Of a DNA stretch of 64,000 nt, positions 18,608-28,497 are shown piece after piece. A program made the translations under genes and the position numbers. Source of the stretch: Algoriphagus mannitolivorans DSM 15301. GTDB lineage: Bacteria; Bacteroidota; Bacteroidia; Cytophagales; Cyclobacteriaceae. Each line of letters starts with the position of its first letter. Within the stretch, counting starts at the first letter, position 1. The notes beneath the pieces were generated by a model, which saw only the letters and a program-made list of their open reading frames with translations, did not search any database and was not told the origin of the DNA. The stretch covers positions 310,001 to 374,000 of the forward strand of contig NZ_AUBV01000005.1 of the NCBI RefSeq assembly GCF_000429425.1. Reading direction: 5' to 3'.

Positions 18608-19753
18608 ATGAAATTTGGTACCAAAGCCATTCATGCGGGTGTCAGCCCTGATCCTTCTACAGGAGCCATCATGACCCCGATTTTCCAGACTTCCACTTAT
18701 GTGCAAAAGTCTCCCGGAGATCACCTCGGATACGAGTATAGCCGTACTCACAATCCTACCAGAACCGCCCTTCAAAACAGCTTGGCTGCCTTGGAAAATG
18801 GAAAACACGGCATTTGTTTCTCCTCTGGTTTGGGAGCGATTGACGCAGTGGTCAAGCTGTTCAATCCCGGAGATGAAATCATTTCCACCAATGACCTGTA
18901 TGGTGGAACCTACCGCCTTTTTACTAAAGTGTTTGAGCGGTATGGAATCAAGTTTCACTTCGTTTCCATGGCCGAACCAGCCAATATCGCTGCTTTGGTC
19001 AATGAAAAAACCAAAATGGTTTGGGTGGAAACTCCCACCAATCCGATGATGAACATCATCGACATCCAAGCTGTAGCTGAGGTGTGCAAAAAGCACAGCC
19101 TGCTACTTGCCGTGGACAATACTTTTGCTTCTCCTTATCTGCAAAATCCATTGGATCTAGGAGCGGATATCGTGATGCACTCCGTGACCAAGTATCTCGG
19201 TGGTCACTCAGATGTGGTGATGGGAGCTTTGGTGGTCAATGACGATGAATTAGCATCCCGATTGGTGTTTTTACAAAATGCTTGCGGAGCTACTCCGGGT
19301 CCTCAGGATTGCTTCTTGGTTCTGAGAGGAATCAAAACACTTCATCTAAGAATGGAGAGACATTGCCAGAATGGAAAGACTATTGCCGCGTACTTGAGAA
19401 CTCACCCGAAAGTTGAGAAAGTTTACTGGCCTGGTTTTGAGGATCATCCTAATCATGAGATTGCCAAAAAGCAGATGAGAGATTTCGGAGGAATGATCTC
19501 GTTTACGTTGGTTGGGAATAAATTGGAAGATGCCAAAAAGGTGATGGAAAATTTCCACTTGTTTGCTTTGGCGGAGTCCTTGGGCGGAGTGGAGTCTCTT
19601 TGCGGACATCCGGCGAGTATGACTCACGCATCCATTCCTAAAGAAGAAAGAGAAAAAGTAGGATTGGTGGATTCTCTAATCAGACTGAGTGTAGGAGTGG
19701 AAGATGTGGAAGATCTGAAAAAGGATCTCGCCAATGCACTTTCCAAAATCTGA
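18608..19753 (+). CDS. metB: Cystathionine gamma-synthase / trans-sulfuration PLP enzyme
   Basis: This 381-residue fold-type I PLP enzyme has the Cys/Met-metabolism signatures: TKAIHAG at the start, YSRTHNPTR, FSSGLGAI, the DNTFASPYLQNPLDLGADIVMHS region and the PLP lysine at residue 195 (SVTKYLGGHSDVV). The C-terminal SLGGVESLCGHPASMTH follows. The family makes cystathionine from O-acyl-homoserine and cysteine or cleaves it. MetB versus gamma-lyase (mgl/cystathionine gamma-lyase) cannot be separated by these motifs. Single gene. No SAM riboswitch was recognised in the 127 bp upstream. Confidence 0.85.
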   Translation: MKFGTKAIHAGVSPDPSTGAIMTPIFQTSTYVQKSPGDHLGYEYSRTHNPTRTALQNSLAALENGKHGICFSSGLGAIDAVVKLFNPGDEIISTNDLYGGTYRLFTKVFERYGIKFHFVSMAEPANIAALVNEKTKMVWVETPTNPMMNIIDIQAVAEVCKKHSLLLAVDNTFASPYLQNPLDLGADIVMHSVTKYLGGHSDVVMGALVVNDDELASRLVFLQNACGATPGPQDCFLVLRGIKTLHLRMERHCQNGKTIAAYLRTHPKVEKVYWPGFEDHPNHEIAKKQMRDFGGMISFTLVGNKLEDAKKVMENFHLFALAESLGGVESLCGHPASMTHASIPKEEREKVGLVDSLIRLSVGVEDVEDLKKDLANALSKI

Positions 19754-20587
19754 TTAAACCGTAATCTTTTGAAGTAAATCTATAGCCTGTCTCTCGATCT
19801 GAGTGGACAGGCTTTTCTTTTCTGCCTTGAGGTCTTTTGCCCAATCCAGGTACTTTTTGGATGGGTTTTCTTTTTGGGCTAAAAATGCCGCCAATGCCTG
19901 CAAAGTAAGGTGATTACTGTACCAAGGCTTTAGATTTTCTTTGAGTTGCTGAATTTCCTGATGGATAAGGCTTACGAATATTGGGTTGAAACCCAAATGC
20001 ACCAGCAGGTTTTCCAACATGATGATTTTTCGAAGGCTTTCAAAAAGCTCAGGGAATGCTTGCGTGGAAAAGGGGATTTTTAGGTCTTTTTGCAAATATT
20101 CCAGTTCCTCTTCCACGAGTTGATTGATGGCCGTACGGATCATCAAAGGCTTAATCCCCTTGCTGGATTGATGAGTTTTTTCGAGAAAATCATCCCATGT
20201 TTTCAGGGTACTTCCGATGACCAATTCAAAAGCTTCTTTTTGGCCCTTCCGTTTTTGTGAAGAAAGGTAGTCGGAAAAGCTTTCGAGTTGGATTCCCTGA
20301 GAATCGACTCGGGAAAGGATGGTTTTTTCTACCAGTTTGAGATGCTGGATGAGACGCAGGGAGCGCTTGAGGGATTTGAAAGGAGAGAAGAGACTTTTGC
20401 CGAAATTTTCCTTTTCAAAATGAATCTTGGCAAGCATGTCCACAAATAGCTCCATGAACTCCATTTTTGCCAAAAGCTCCACGGCTTTCTTGGATTTTAT
20501 CTGTTTGCCAAGCGCTAAAAAGAGTGCTTTGGCCTCATGGTGCTGTTGCTCAAAAATGAGGTAAACCGGAGAAATCTTTGCTTGCAT
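19754..20587 (-). CDS. Hypothetical all-helical protein in the phr-smr unit
   Basis: This 277-residue protein starts at the ATG at 20587. An in-frame upstream start at 20626 would add 13 residues overlapping the smr gene. It is rich in Leu, Lys and Glu, predicted mostly alpha-helical, with no signal peptide or membrane segment. The basic, repeated-helix look (KSLKRSLRLIQHLKLVEK) recalls CHAD-type helical domains, but the histidine pattern of CHAD is not convincing, so I assign no function. It starts 2 nt after the Smr gene stop and is almost certainly co-transcribed with it and the photolyase. Confidence 0.6.
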   Translation of the reverse strand: MQAKISPVYLIFEQQHHEAKALFLALGKQIKSKKAVELLAKMEFMELFVDMLAKIHFEKENFGKSLFSPFKSLKRSLRLIQHLKLVEKTILSRVDSQGIQLESFSDYLSSQKRKGQKEAFELVIGSTLKTWDDFLEKTHQSSKGIKPLMIRTAINQLVEEELEYLQKDLKIPFSTQAFPELFESLRKIIMLENLLVHLGFNPIFVSLIHQEIQQLKENLKPWYSNHLTLQALAAFLAQKENPSKKYLDWAKDLKAEKKSLSTQIERQAIDLLQKITV

Positions 20588-20589
20588 GA

Positions 20590-21540
20590 TCAGGAAATTC
20601 TCACCAGCGTAGCGCCATAGCCCCACTGGTCTTTCTGAGTGTCCTGAAAGTACTTAATATTTCCTAATTGACTCAAGCGCTTGTGAATTTCTTTTCTCAG
20701 AACCCCATTTCCCAAGCCATGAATAAAAGTGATTTCGTCCATCCCGCTTGCGATGGCTTGGTTGAGCTTACTTTCAAAAGCCTCGAGCTGAATTCTCATT
20801 TTCTCCGAATTGCTCAATTTATCCGGTTGGGAGTGAAGCTGCTCGATGTGCAGATCGACTGATTTGGGAGGTCTTTGAGTTGTGATAGGGGCAGGGCTGC
20901 TCTGGATTTGTTGGAGTTCCTGATTTAGACTCCGAATGTCCAATTCCTGAGTCGTATGCTCCAAAGCAAAGAGATAAACACTTTTTCCCATGATTGGAGC
21001 CTTGCTGAGATGCTTGAAAAACTGGGTGGCTTTCATTTTCATTTTCTTCTCAAATGGTGCCACTTCCTTTTCAAGTTTGTTTTGAATCGGAATAAAGCGA
21101 AGCATAAAGGATGGCCACTCACCCATGTCTTTGAGCAGGCGATCATCAAATTTTTTAGCTTCGCCCGGATTCAGGGTTGAAGCAAAAAGGGTTCGGGAAT
21201 TGGACCCGAAAACTTCAGACACATGGACCAAATAAGGCATTTTGCTGTCATTGATCAGATAAAGACTGAGGTTTTGGTCATTGATCGGAAGAAATGCCAA
21301 ATAGATTCCTTGGTCCTTCGGTGCTGAAATCGGAGCGGCGGATTCCTCATCTTTGGAAGAACTGGGCTGCTCTCCGAAGTAGTTTTTTTCTGCTTCTGCA
21401 ATTAATACAACTTCTGATTTTAGAGCCGGGATGATAAAGCCATCTTCGATTTCTACTTCGATTCTGCCTCCTGAAGATACTCTTCGGACAATTCCTTCTT
21501 CTCTTCCATGCAGTAATCTGACTTTATCTCCGATATTCAT
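20590..21540 (-). CDS. DUF2027 / Smr-domain protein
   Basis: The 316-residue protein has an N-terminal KOW/SH3-like strand region (GDKVRLLHGREEGIVRRV), a middle DUF2027 beta domain, a linker near 150-215 and a C-terminal Smr domain. The Smr features are DLHIEQL near 230 and ITFIHGLGNGVLRKEI near 270-285. Smr domains in MutS2 and SmrB are nucleases acting on DNA or on mRNA of collided ribosomes. The HGxGxG loop is intact, so nuclease activity is plausible. It overlaps the photolyase gene by 4 nt (ATGA), suggesting a shared nucleic-acid-repair or RNA-quality role (inference). Confidence 0.87.
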   Translation of the reverse strand: MNIGDKVRLLHGREEGIVRRVSSGGRIEVEIEDGFIIPALKSEVVLIAEAEKNYFGEQPSSSKDEESAAPISAPKDQGIYLAFLPINDQNLSLYLINDSKMPYLVHVSEVFGSNSRTLFASTLNPGEAKKFDDRLLKDMGEWPSFMLRFIPIQNKLEKEVAPFEKKMKMKATQFFKHLSKAPIMGKSVYLFALEHTTQELDIRSLNQELQQIQSSPAPITTQRPPKSVDLHIEQLHSQPDKLSNSEKMRIQLEAFESKLNQAIASGMDEITFIHGLGNGVLRKEIHKRLSQLGNIKYFQDTQKDQWGYGATLVRIS

Positions 21541-22838
21541 TGGTCTAGTGCTTTTTTGTAGGTATCCAGTGCTCTTTGTCTGGCAAATTTATGATCTACG
21601 ATGGGTTTTGGGTAATCCTTTGTGCCGAATTCCGGTACCCATTTTTTGATATACTTCAAATCCTTGTCAAACTTCTCGGTTTGAGACTCGGGGTTAAAGA
21701 CTCTAAAATAGGGCTGAGCATCTGTCCCTGTGCCTGCGGCCCACTGCCAGCCACCATTGTTGGCAGACAAATCAAAGTCCAAAAGCTTTGAGGCAAAGTA
21801 GGCCTCTCCCCAGCGCCAATCAATCAGCAGATGCTTAGTTAGGAAGGAAGCTACGATCATCCGAACGCGATTGTGCATATATCCCGTGGCATTCAGTTCC
21901 CGCATTCCTGCGTCCACGATGGGATACCCTGTTTTTCCTTCACACCAAGCCTTGAATTCATTCTCATTGTTTCTCCAAGGAATAGCATCATAAGCTGGCT
22001 TAAATGCCTTGTCCACAACCGTTGGGTTGTAGGCTAGGATCATTTGATAAAATTCCCTCCAAATCAGCTCATTGAGATAGGTTTCATTCAGTCCGTATGC
22101 CTTTAAGGCTAGCTTGCGAATGGAAATAGTGCCAAATCTCAGGTGAATTCCCAGTCTGGAAGTTCCTTTTTCTTTAGCAGGAAAGTTTCGGGTTTTGTCA
22201 TAATGCTGAATAATATCCTGGTCGGCCACCTTGGAGGGAATCTTGATTTCTGTCGAGCGGAAGCCCAGTTTTTCCAAGGTAAAGTCAGGCAATGGAGCAG
22301 TAGAATAGAGGTTTTTCCAATTTGATTCCCCCAATTCCTGAATTTTGGACTGCTTGAATTTCTCCAGCCATACCTTGCTGAAAGGTGTGAAGACTTTGTA
22401 AAATTCTCCGGAACCGTTCAGGATTTCTCCGGGCTCGAAAATGAGCTGGTCTTTGAAAGTGAAGAATTCTATGTTTTTGGATTTGAGGAATTTCTCTATT
22501 TTCTGATCTCTTTCCTTGGCATATGGTTCATAATCCCGGTTGGTGTAAACGGCCTGAATGTCATATTCCTCTACAAGTTTGGGATAGATTTCCTCAGGCT
22601 TTCCGTGCTGTATGAGTAATGAACTCCCACGGTCTTCCAGCTTTTGCTTCAGAGATTGGATCTGATCTAGAATAAACTCAACTCTTGCATCGGCTTTATC
22701 CTCTAGTTTGTCGAGAATATTGGTGTCAAAAATGAAGAGGGGGAGGATGTTTTTTTCTTGTTGCAAGGCATAAAAAAGCCCAGTATTATCTTCCAGTCTG
22801 AGGTCTCTTCTAAACCAAAATAGCGTGATTTTATCCAT
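21537..22838 (-). CDS. phrB: Deoxyribodipyrimidine photo-lyase (class I)
   Basis: This 433-residue enzyme has an N-terminal antenna-binding Rossmann domain (LFWFRRDLRLEDNTGL). The FAD-binding catalytic domain contains WREFYQMIL, GYMHNRVRMIVASF and ANNGGWQWAAGTG. These are the residues that hold FAD and the electron-transfer Trp chain of CPD photolyases. It repairs cyclobutane pyrimidine dimers with blue light. It is slightly shorter than the E. coli enzyme (472), normal for Bacteroidota. First gene of a three-gene minus-strand unit with tight overlaps. TamB ends 40 bp upstream. Confidence 0.93.
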   Translation of the reverse strand: MDKITLFWFRRDLRLEDNTGLFYALQQEKNILPLFIFDTNILDKLEDKADARVEFILDQIQSLKQKLEDRGSSLLIQHGKPEEIYPKLVEEYDIQAVYTNRDYEPYAKERDQKIEKFLKSKNIEFFTFKDQLIFEPGEILNGSGEFYKVFTPFSKVWLEKFKQSKIQELGESNWKNLYSTAPLPDFTLEKLGFRSTEIKIPSKVADQDIIQHYDKTRNFPAKEKGTSRLGIHLRFGTISIRKLALKAYGLNETYLNELIWREFYQMILAYNPTVVDKAFKPAYDAIPWRNNENEFKAWCEGKTGYPIVDAGMRELNATGYMHNRVRMIVASFLTKHLLIDWRWGEAYFASKLLDFDLSANNGGWQWAAGTGTDAQPYFRVFNPESQTEKFDKDLKYIKKWVPEFGTKDYPKPIVDHKFARQRALDTYKKALDQ

Positions 22839-22878
22839 TTTCTGTTTTTAATAGGAATCCGGTAATCACCCCGATTGT

Positions 22879-25800
22879 TTACAAATCGTCTTCTTTTGGG
22901 ATCATTTTTTCTTGGATGATCGGGGTAATGGGTTCTTTGTCAAAAGGTAATTTTTCCAAATCTATGGGTTTCCAGTCACCGTCCTGCTGATAATCTTGTC
23001 GGAGAAAATCATCCGAATCGATTTGGGTCATTCTTGCCGCCTTTCTGCCGGTGATTTTTTTGAAGAGTTCTGCGAAAGAATTGAAGGAGACATTCTGTGT
23101 GATAGAAGCCCCATAGGTAAGAAGATTCTGGGAAAGCGATAGTGAAGTGAAGGTGTTGTAATTGTTTCTGTTGAAAATCCGGAGTCGGTAAACCCCGTCC
23201 TCGGTCAAGAGATATTCTGCCTGCCAGTCACCGATAATAGAGGCGGCACTGGCATTTCCCTGATTATCCGTAAACCCTCCATCTCGGGACACCCTTAAGC
23301 GACCGTCAAGGAAAGTGTAGGCCACACTGAGTTGGAAGTTTTCAAGCGCATTTTCATCCAGAGTAGCTAAATCAATGTTGATTTCCAGGTTTTTATCCAC
23401 TTGCCCAAGAAAATTGTTGAGTTGGGAAGAAAGTAAATTACTAAGACTGGAGGTGATATTGGATCCACCGGTGAATTGACCTACAGGGGAGAAGGATTTG
23501 GTCATAATCACGGAAAATACCTGTCGGTTCATTTCCTGATCATCGGCAGCAACCCTGCTTTGGAAGGCTGATATTGTCGTCTGCACATCCCCGCTGGATG
23601 GGAATTCCCCAAAGTCAAAGCTGAAGGAAATATTGGGAGAGAGTAGCTCTCCTTCCAAATTCATGAATACTTTGAGCGGGTATCTTCGTCTCATCTGGCT
23701 GTTTTCCTGGCCGGTGGAATTAGTCAAAAGAGGCTGAAGTGATACATCTTCTTCATAAAAGGCCTTGATGCTCATGATTCCCTCATAAGGGTTGCCAAAC
23801 CAGGTGATTCGGCTACCGGGATCTATGGTAAAGTCTTTCTTTACCACATTATACAAGGAGAAATTGTACTTGCCTTTGGTGATCTCATAATTTCCGGAAA
23901 GGGCGAAATTACCTTGGGTATCCACACTCATGGTCAATAGTCCACGCCCACTTCCTTGGATACTTTCTCCGGTTTTTGGATCAATGATGATTTCTATCGA
24001 GGCGTCAGGTGTGACATCCATTTCAAAATTCATCCTGATGTTTTCCAAATCCAGCCGGTTTATATCTTCCGAGAGAGCGTTAATTCTTACCGTATCCTGA
24101 ATATTGATGATTTGAATAAAGTCCTCCTGATATTGTTCATTGCTACTGGTGAGTGGAATAAACAATTTGGTATTTGCATTGGAGGTCACTTTTGCATTGA
24201 TGTCCAAGTTGCTGGTCGTACCTCGAATCGAAAGACTACCAGTGACAATGGCGGTTCCATAGAAGGATTCGTTATCCCGGGAAGTGGTATTCAAAACCTG
24301 GAAATCCGTAAGCCTGGAGGAGATGTCCAGGTAGATATTTTTGAAAGCCTGATGGTTTAAGCCTCCGGTGAAGGTTGCTCTTTTTCCCAATACATCCCGA
24401 ATGACCAAATCTCTGAAGCTGATTTGGTTAGGCTGGAAGAGAATACTTCCGTCAGCTCTATAGTTAGTTCCTAAATAGTTGACATGAAACTGCGCATCAT
24501 TCAACCGACCTGTTCCAATGACCTCAGGAGCGTCAGTAGTTCCCCTAATTTGTAAATTTCCGGAGACTGTTCCTCCAAGCTTGGTTATGTATTTGGAAAG
24601 GAAAGGCTCAAAAATCACCAAGTTGGAAGCATCCATTCTGGCTTCCATATCCAAGGTTTTGTATTCCAAACCAATGATCCCATTGATATCTATTTTCTTG
24701 ACCCCATTGAATTCATTGATTAAGGATAAAATCAAATTGGAATCATCTACTTCGACCTTGGCGGCAACTAGGCCAACAGGGAATTGATTGATTTCAGTGT
24801 CTTCCACGGTCACATTTCCACTGATCCTGGCCTTTTCCATCAGGTTGGATAGCTGGATATTCCCTTTTCCTATGCCTCCAAATTGGTAGGGAGTGATCGT
24901 GTTTAGAATATCAATATTGACTGCTTGGAAGTTGATTTGAAGGATATCTTCAGGATTTGGGCTGATTTTACCCTCTGCTTCCAGGTATTGATTTTCATTG
25001 ATAACCCGTAGATTGTCAATGGTAATTTCCCCATTGGAAAGGGTAACCAAGTTTTGAGGGTCAAATTGCCATAGTCTATCCAGAACCTGAAGTTCAGAGG
25101 GTTTAAACTTTAAGGTTGTCGCAACAGCAGAAAATCCTGCTTCTGCATTGATCCGTGCTTTACTTTGTGTGGAGTCTTGGTCTAGGCTTAGTCTGAGATC
25201 CAAAAGATCCTGATTCCAAATGGCCTCAAAGCCCAAATTGGTGAAATTCACCTGGTTCTTGACACTTTGCTCTTTGGAGTAGATATAAAAGGAGGCCAAA
25301 ATATCCTCGCTATTGATGATTTTGGAGGTATTGAAGTCAATGTTGATCGCACGGGCAAAATTGTCCTGATAGGTCAGTTGATCTATGCTGGTGAAAAAGT
25401 TAAATACCGTGTTTTCTGGAGTTTGGTAGAAAGCACCTTCCAAAACAGTGTTTTTGGAAATGGTGAAATCTGGTGCGAAAAGCTGGACAATCGGATTGAT
25501 ATCCACCATCTTCACATTCAGGTCAAGGCTGTAGCTTTCAGAGAAATTCCTTTCCAAATCTGCAACTGGCGGGGCTTCGTTCAGCAGAATGGCCAAGTAT
25601 TGGGAGCCTAAAACCTGCAAATCGCTAAACATTTGTTCCAGATTAAATTGCCCTGAAGCCGCTGCGACTATGTAATCCGAGTTTAAAGAAAGCGTTCGGG
25701 TACCTCCGGCGAATAAGGACTGGAAATAGGCTCCACCCAATTCCAAAAATCGGTCTTCATAGCCAAGGTTTACATCGTTGAACCGGATGATTCCTTGGAT

Positions 25801-27483
25801 ATCATCAATCTTTCTGCCCTTGGTGTTGATGTCCAGCCTTCCTGAAATAAATGCCGGCTTTTCAGTCAGGTTTATTCGGTCCAAAAAGGCAGTATCTAGA
25901 TTTGCTACCAACTGAACGGAATCGATGGATTCCTTGAGGTTCATGTAACCTTGAATCTGGGCTTTCAGATTTGGGTCATTGATGGTCAGATTTCCTCTGA
26001 AAAGATCCAGTCCGTAAGTTGCGTCTGTGCGAATTTGAGAGTAGGTATATCCATTGATTCCAAGCTGGCTGATCTTGGCGTCCAGATCCAATAGCATGTC
26101 CTCTAGCGTGCTCCCCGTGAGATTCACTCTTCCTTCCAAGCTGATTTTTTGAAGCAATTCTGAATCATCAGCCAAGACTCCCAAGTCCAAGTTCTGGACT
26201 TTTACATTAGAGACTAGGGATGGCTTCCCTTTGACTTGGTCAAAATTTACTCTTCCCTCTAAATTTCCGATACCAGTTTTAAAACTACCATTGGTGGTAA
26301 AACGAGTCGGTAATCCGGCAAAGTCCGCATCCAATCGGATCAACTTGAATTTATTGAGGGTGGCTTGAAGCTCTTTGGGTAGGTAAGGGGCTAAATCCCT
26401 GGCGGAGATGACAGAGTTTTTGAGAGAGATATTCATGTAAGTCTTCTCAAAATCAGGGAGACCATCCAAGTAGAAAGATCCAAAAAGGGCGGTTTTCTTG
26501 CCGATCCGAATTAGGAATTCCTCCGATTTGAGGTCGGAAACAGTTCCAATAATTTCTCCGCTGAGATAGACTTCATCCTCGATCTGAGGAATGGCCGAGA
26601 CCAGAATGTTCAGATCACTGACATTGATCTTGGTTTCCTCCATTCTTGCCGTAATTTTTACCTGATCCAAGAATTGACCAAATCCTTTGGGGCCAATAAG
26701 ATCAAATCTGAGGTATTCTTTGATATGACTACGATCTGTCCTGAGGCTTAGCCTATCCAATTCCAGAAATTTTGGATCGTATGTCAAAAGGGTTTTCAGT
26801 TCCCTTATCTGAAGACCAGAGTTTAACTCAACTCCTGAGAGCATTTTCAGGTCAATTCCTATTTGCGAACCTTCAATTCGGAAATTTGTGGCATTTCCAC
26901 TCAGTTCGGCAAATCTAAGACGGTTATAATCCATCCCAGCGCTGATAGGCTCAGTATTGAAGTTGATGAGTGAAAATTCTGACTGCCGGAGTTCAACTGC
27001 AGAAATGTAGAATTTGGTTTTTGTGGTGCTGCTGCTTTTTGCGCCCAAAAGTTCATTGATCTCTACCACCCAGCGGTTGATATTCATACTGCTGTCCCCT
27101 GAATGAGTCAGGAGCTGAACCTTGGCTTTTTCAAGTCTGATGAAGTCGATTGTGGGGTCGCCGGGAGGGATTAGAGAGAGCAGTGCAAAGTCAACGTGCG
27201 CACGATCAGCCCCGATCATCAAGCTGTCCTTCTCATCCCGGATGCTGAGCTGATTCAGTTCCAAGGCATCCCACCAATTCAGCTTAATTTCTCCGATTTC
27301 GGTGGTGAAAGAGGAGTTTTTATTCAAATACCCGGTTACTTTGTCGATGACCCAGTTTTGAACGGTAGTAATTTGTAGCGCTAAGGCAAGAGTGATAAAC
27401 AGCAAAAGCGTAGAAAAAATCAACCATGCCAGCACTCGTAGAGCTTTGTATAAAAAATCCGTAACTTTCGGGCTCTTTTCCAA
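22879..27483 (-). CDS. TamB-domain translocation/assembly protein
   Basis: This 1534-residue protein has one N-terminal membrane segment (about residues 14-36) and a very long periplasmic beta-rich region (AsmA/TamB-like groove). The C-terminal DUF490/TamB domain lies near 1060-1480 (SGNYEITKGKYNFSLYNVVKKDF, split here by family strands). It would bridge inner and outer membranes for lipid transport or barrel insertion. The start is TTG at 27483: an in-frame stop lies three codons upstream, and no ATG exists before the membrane segment. That TTG shares its last base pair with the ATG of the divergent tsaD. Confidence 0.9.
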   Translation of the reverse strand: MEKSPKVTDFLYKALRVLAWLIFSTLLLFITLALALQITTVQNWVIDKVTGYLNKNSSFTTEIGEIKLNWWDALELNQLSIRDEKDSLMIGADRAHVDFALLSLIPPGDPTIDFIRLEKAKVQLLTHSGDSSMNINRWVVEINELLGAKSSSTTKTKFYISAVELRQSEFSLINFNTEPISAGMDYNRLRFAELSGNATNFRIEGSQIGIDLKMLSGVELNSGLQIRELKTLLTYDPKFLELDRLSLRTDRSHIKEYLRFDLIGPKGFGQFLDQVKITARMEETKINVSDLNILVSAIPQIEDEVYLSGEIIGTVSDLKSEEFLIRIGKKTALFGSFYLDGLPDFEKTYMNISLKNSVISARDLAPYLPKELQATLNKFKLIRLDADFAGLPTRFTTNGSFKTGIGNLEGRVNFDQVKGKPSLVSNVKVQNLDLGVLADDSELLQKISLEGRVNLTGSTLEDMLLDLDAKISQLGINGYTYSQIRTDATYGLDLFRGNLTINDPNLKAQIQGYMNLKESIDSVQLVANLDTAFLDRINLTEKPAFISGRLDINTKGRKIDDIQGIIRFNDVNLGYEDRFLELGGAYFQSLFAGGTRTLSLNSDYIVAAASGQFNLEQMFSDLQVLGSQYLAILLNEAPPVADLERNFSESYSLDLNVKMVDINPIVQLFAPDFTISKNTVLEGAFYQTPENTVFNFFTSIDQLTYQDNFARAINIDFNTSKIINSEDILASFYIYSKEQSVKNQVNFTNLGFEAIWNQDLLDLRLSLDQDSTQSKARINAEAGFSAVATTLKFKPSELQVLDRLWQFDPQNLVTLSNGEITIDNLRVINENQYLEAEGKISPNPEDILQINFQAVNIDILNTITPYQFGGIGKGNIQLSNLMEKARISGNVTVEDTEINQFPVGLVAAKVEVDDSNLILSLINEFNGVKKIDINGIIGLEYKTLDMEARMDASNLVIFEPFLSKYITKLGGTVSGNLQIRGTTDAPEVIGTGRLNDAQFHVNYLGTNYRADGSILFQPNQISFRDLVIRDVLGKRATFTGGLNHQAFKNIYLDISSRLTDFQVLNTTSRDNESFYGTAIVTGSLSIRGTTSNLDINAKVTSNANTKLFIPLTSSNEQYQEDFIQIINIQDTVRINALSEDINRLDLENIRMNFEMDVTPDASIEIIIDPKTGESIQGSGRGLLTMSVDTQGNFALSGNYEITKGKYNFSLYNVVKKDFTIDPGSRITWFGNPYEGIMSIKAFYEEDVSLQPLLTNSTGQENSQMRRRYPLKVFMNLEGELLSPNISFSFDFGEFPSSGDVQTTISAFQSRVAADDQEMNRQVFSVIMTKSFSPVGQFTGGSNITSSLSNLLSSQLNNFLGQVDKNLEINIDLATLDENALENFQLSVAYTFLDGRLRVSRDGGFTDNQGNASAASIIGDWQAEYLLTEDGVYRLRIFNRNNYNTFTSLSLSQNLLTYGASITQNVSFNSFAELFKKITGRKAARMTQIDSDDFLRQDYQQDGDWKPIDLEKLPFDKEPITPIIQEKMIPKEDDL

Positions 27484-28496
27484 TGGGTACTAAAGATATA
27501 ACTATTCTAGCGATTGAATCCTCGTGTGACGAGACTTCTGCCTCTATAATCTTAAATGGCAAAGTACTTAATAATATTGTGGCCACACAATCAGTCCACG
27601 AAAAATATGGGGGTGTAGTTCCCGAATTGGCCTCCAGAGCCCATCAGGAAAACTTAATCCCCGTAGTCCACGAAGCCATAAAAACATCGGGAATTTCCAA
27701 AATAGATCTTTCCGCAGTGGCCTTTACCAGAGGTCCGGGTTTGATGGGATCCTTGCTCGTTGGTGTGAGTTTTGCCAAAGCTTTTGCCAAGGCTTTGGAT
27801 ATTCCTCTGATCGATGTGAATCATATGCAGGCCCATGTTTTGGCACATTTTATTGAAGATCCCAAGCCAAAATTTCCCTTCATCTGCCTGACAGTCAGTG
27901 GAGGGCATACGCAGTTGGTCTTGGTTAAGGATTACCTTGACATGGAAGTAATCGGCCAAACCCAGGATGATGCCGTTGGGGAGGCTTTTGACAAGACTGC
28001 AAAACTTTTGGGACTGCCCTATCCGGGCGGGCCTTTGGTAGATAAATATGCCAAAGAGGGAAATCCAAAAGCTTTCAGCTTTCCAATCACCCGAATGCCC
28101 GGATTGAATTATTCTTTCTCAGGAATCAAGACTGCAGTACTTTATTTTCTCCGGGATAGAATTCAGGAAAACCCGAAATTCATTGAAGAAAATTTGAATG
28201 ATCTCTGTGCCAGCATTCAGCATACCTTGATCGAGATGTTGGTGATCAAATTAAAAGAAGCAGTGAAGCAATACGGGGTTACCGAAATTGCCATCGCCGG
28301 AGGGGTAAGTGCAAACTCAGGATTGAGGAGTTCCTTAACAGAATTGGCAAAAAAGAGGGCTTGGAACCTTTATATTCCCAAATTCGAATACTGTACAGAC
28401 AATGCTGCCATGATAGCCATGGCTGCCCATTACAAATACTTGCGAGGGGAATTTGTAGGAATGGATGTAACTCCCCTGGCAAAAATGAAATTGTAA
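27483..28496 (+). CDS. tsaD: tRNA N6-adenosine threonylcarbamoyltransferase TsaD
   Basis: This 337-residue ASKHA-fold protein shows IAIESSCDETSAS at the N-terminus and the metal-binding HMQAHVLAHF. It also has VSGGHTQLV, the DDAVGEAFDK loop, PGGPLVDK and AGGVSANSGLR. It transfers the threonylcarbamoyl group to A37 of ANN-decoding tRNAs together with TsaB and TsaE. Neither TsaB nor TsaE is in the window. The gene starts in contact with divergent tamB, so its promoter must lie inside tamB coding sequence. smpB follows after 1 nt. Confidence 0.97.
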   Translation: MGTKDITILAIESSCDETSASIILNGKVLNNIVATQSVHEKYGGVVPELASRAHQENLIPVVHEAIKTSGISKIDLSAVAFTRGPGLMGSLLVGVSFAKAFAKALDIPLIDVNHMQAHVLAHFIEDPKPKFPFICLTVSGGHTQLVLVKDYLDMEVIGQTQDDAVGEAFDKTAKLLGLPYPGGPLVDKYAKEGNPKAFSFPITRMPGLNYSFSGIKTAVLYFLRDRIQENPKFIEENLNDLCASIQHTLIEMLVIKLKEAVKQYGVTEIAIAGGVSANSGLRSSLTELAKKRAWNLYIPKFEYCTDNAAMIAMAAHYKYLRGEFVGMDVTPLAKMKL

Positions 28497-28497
28497 T

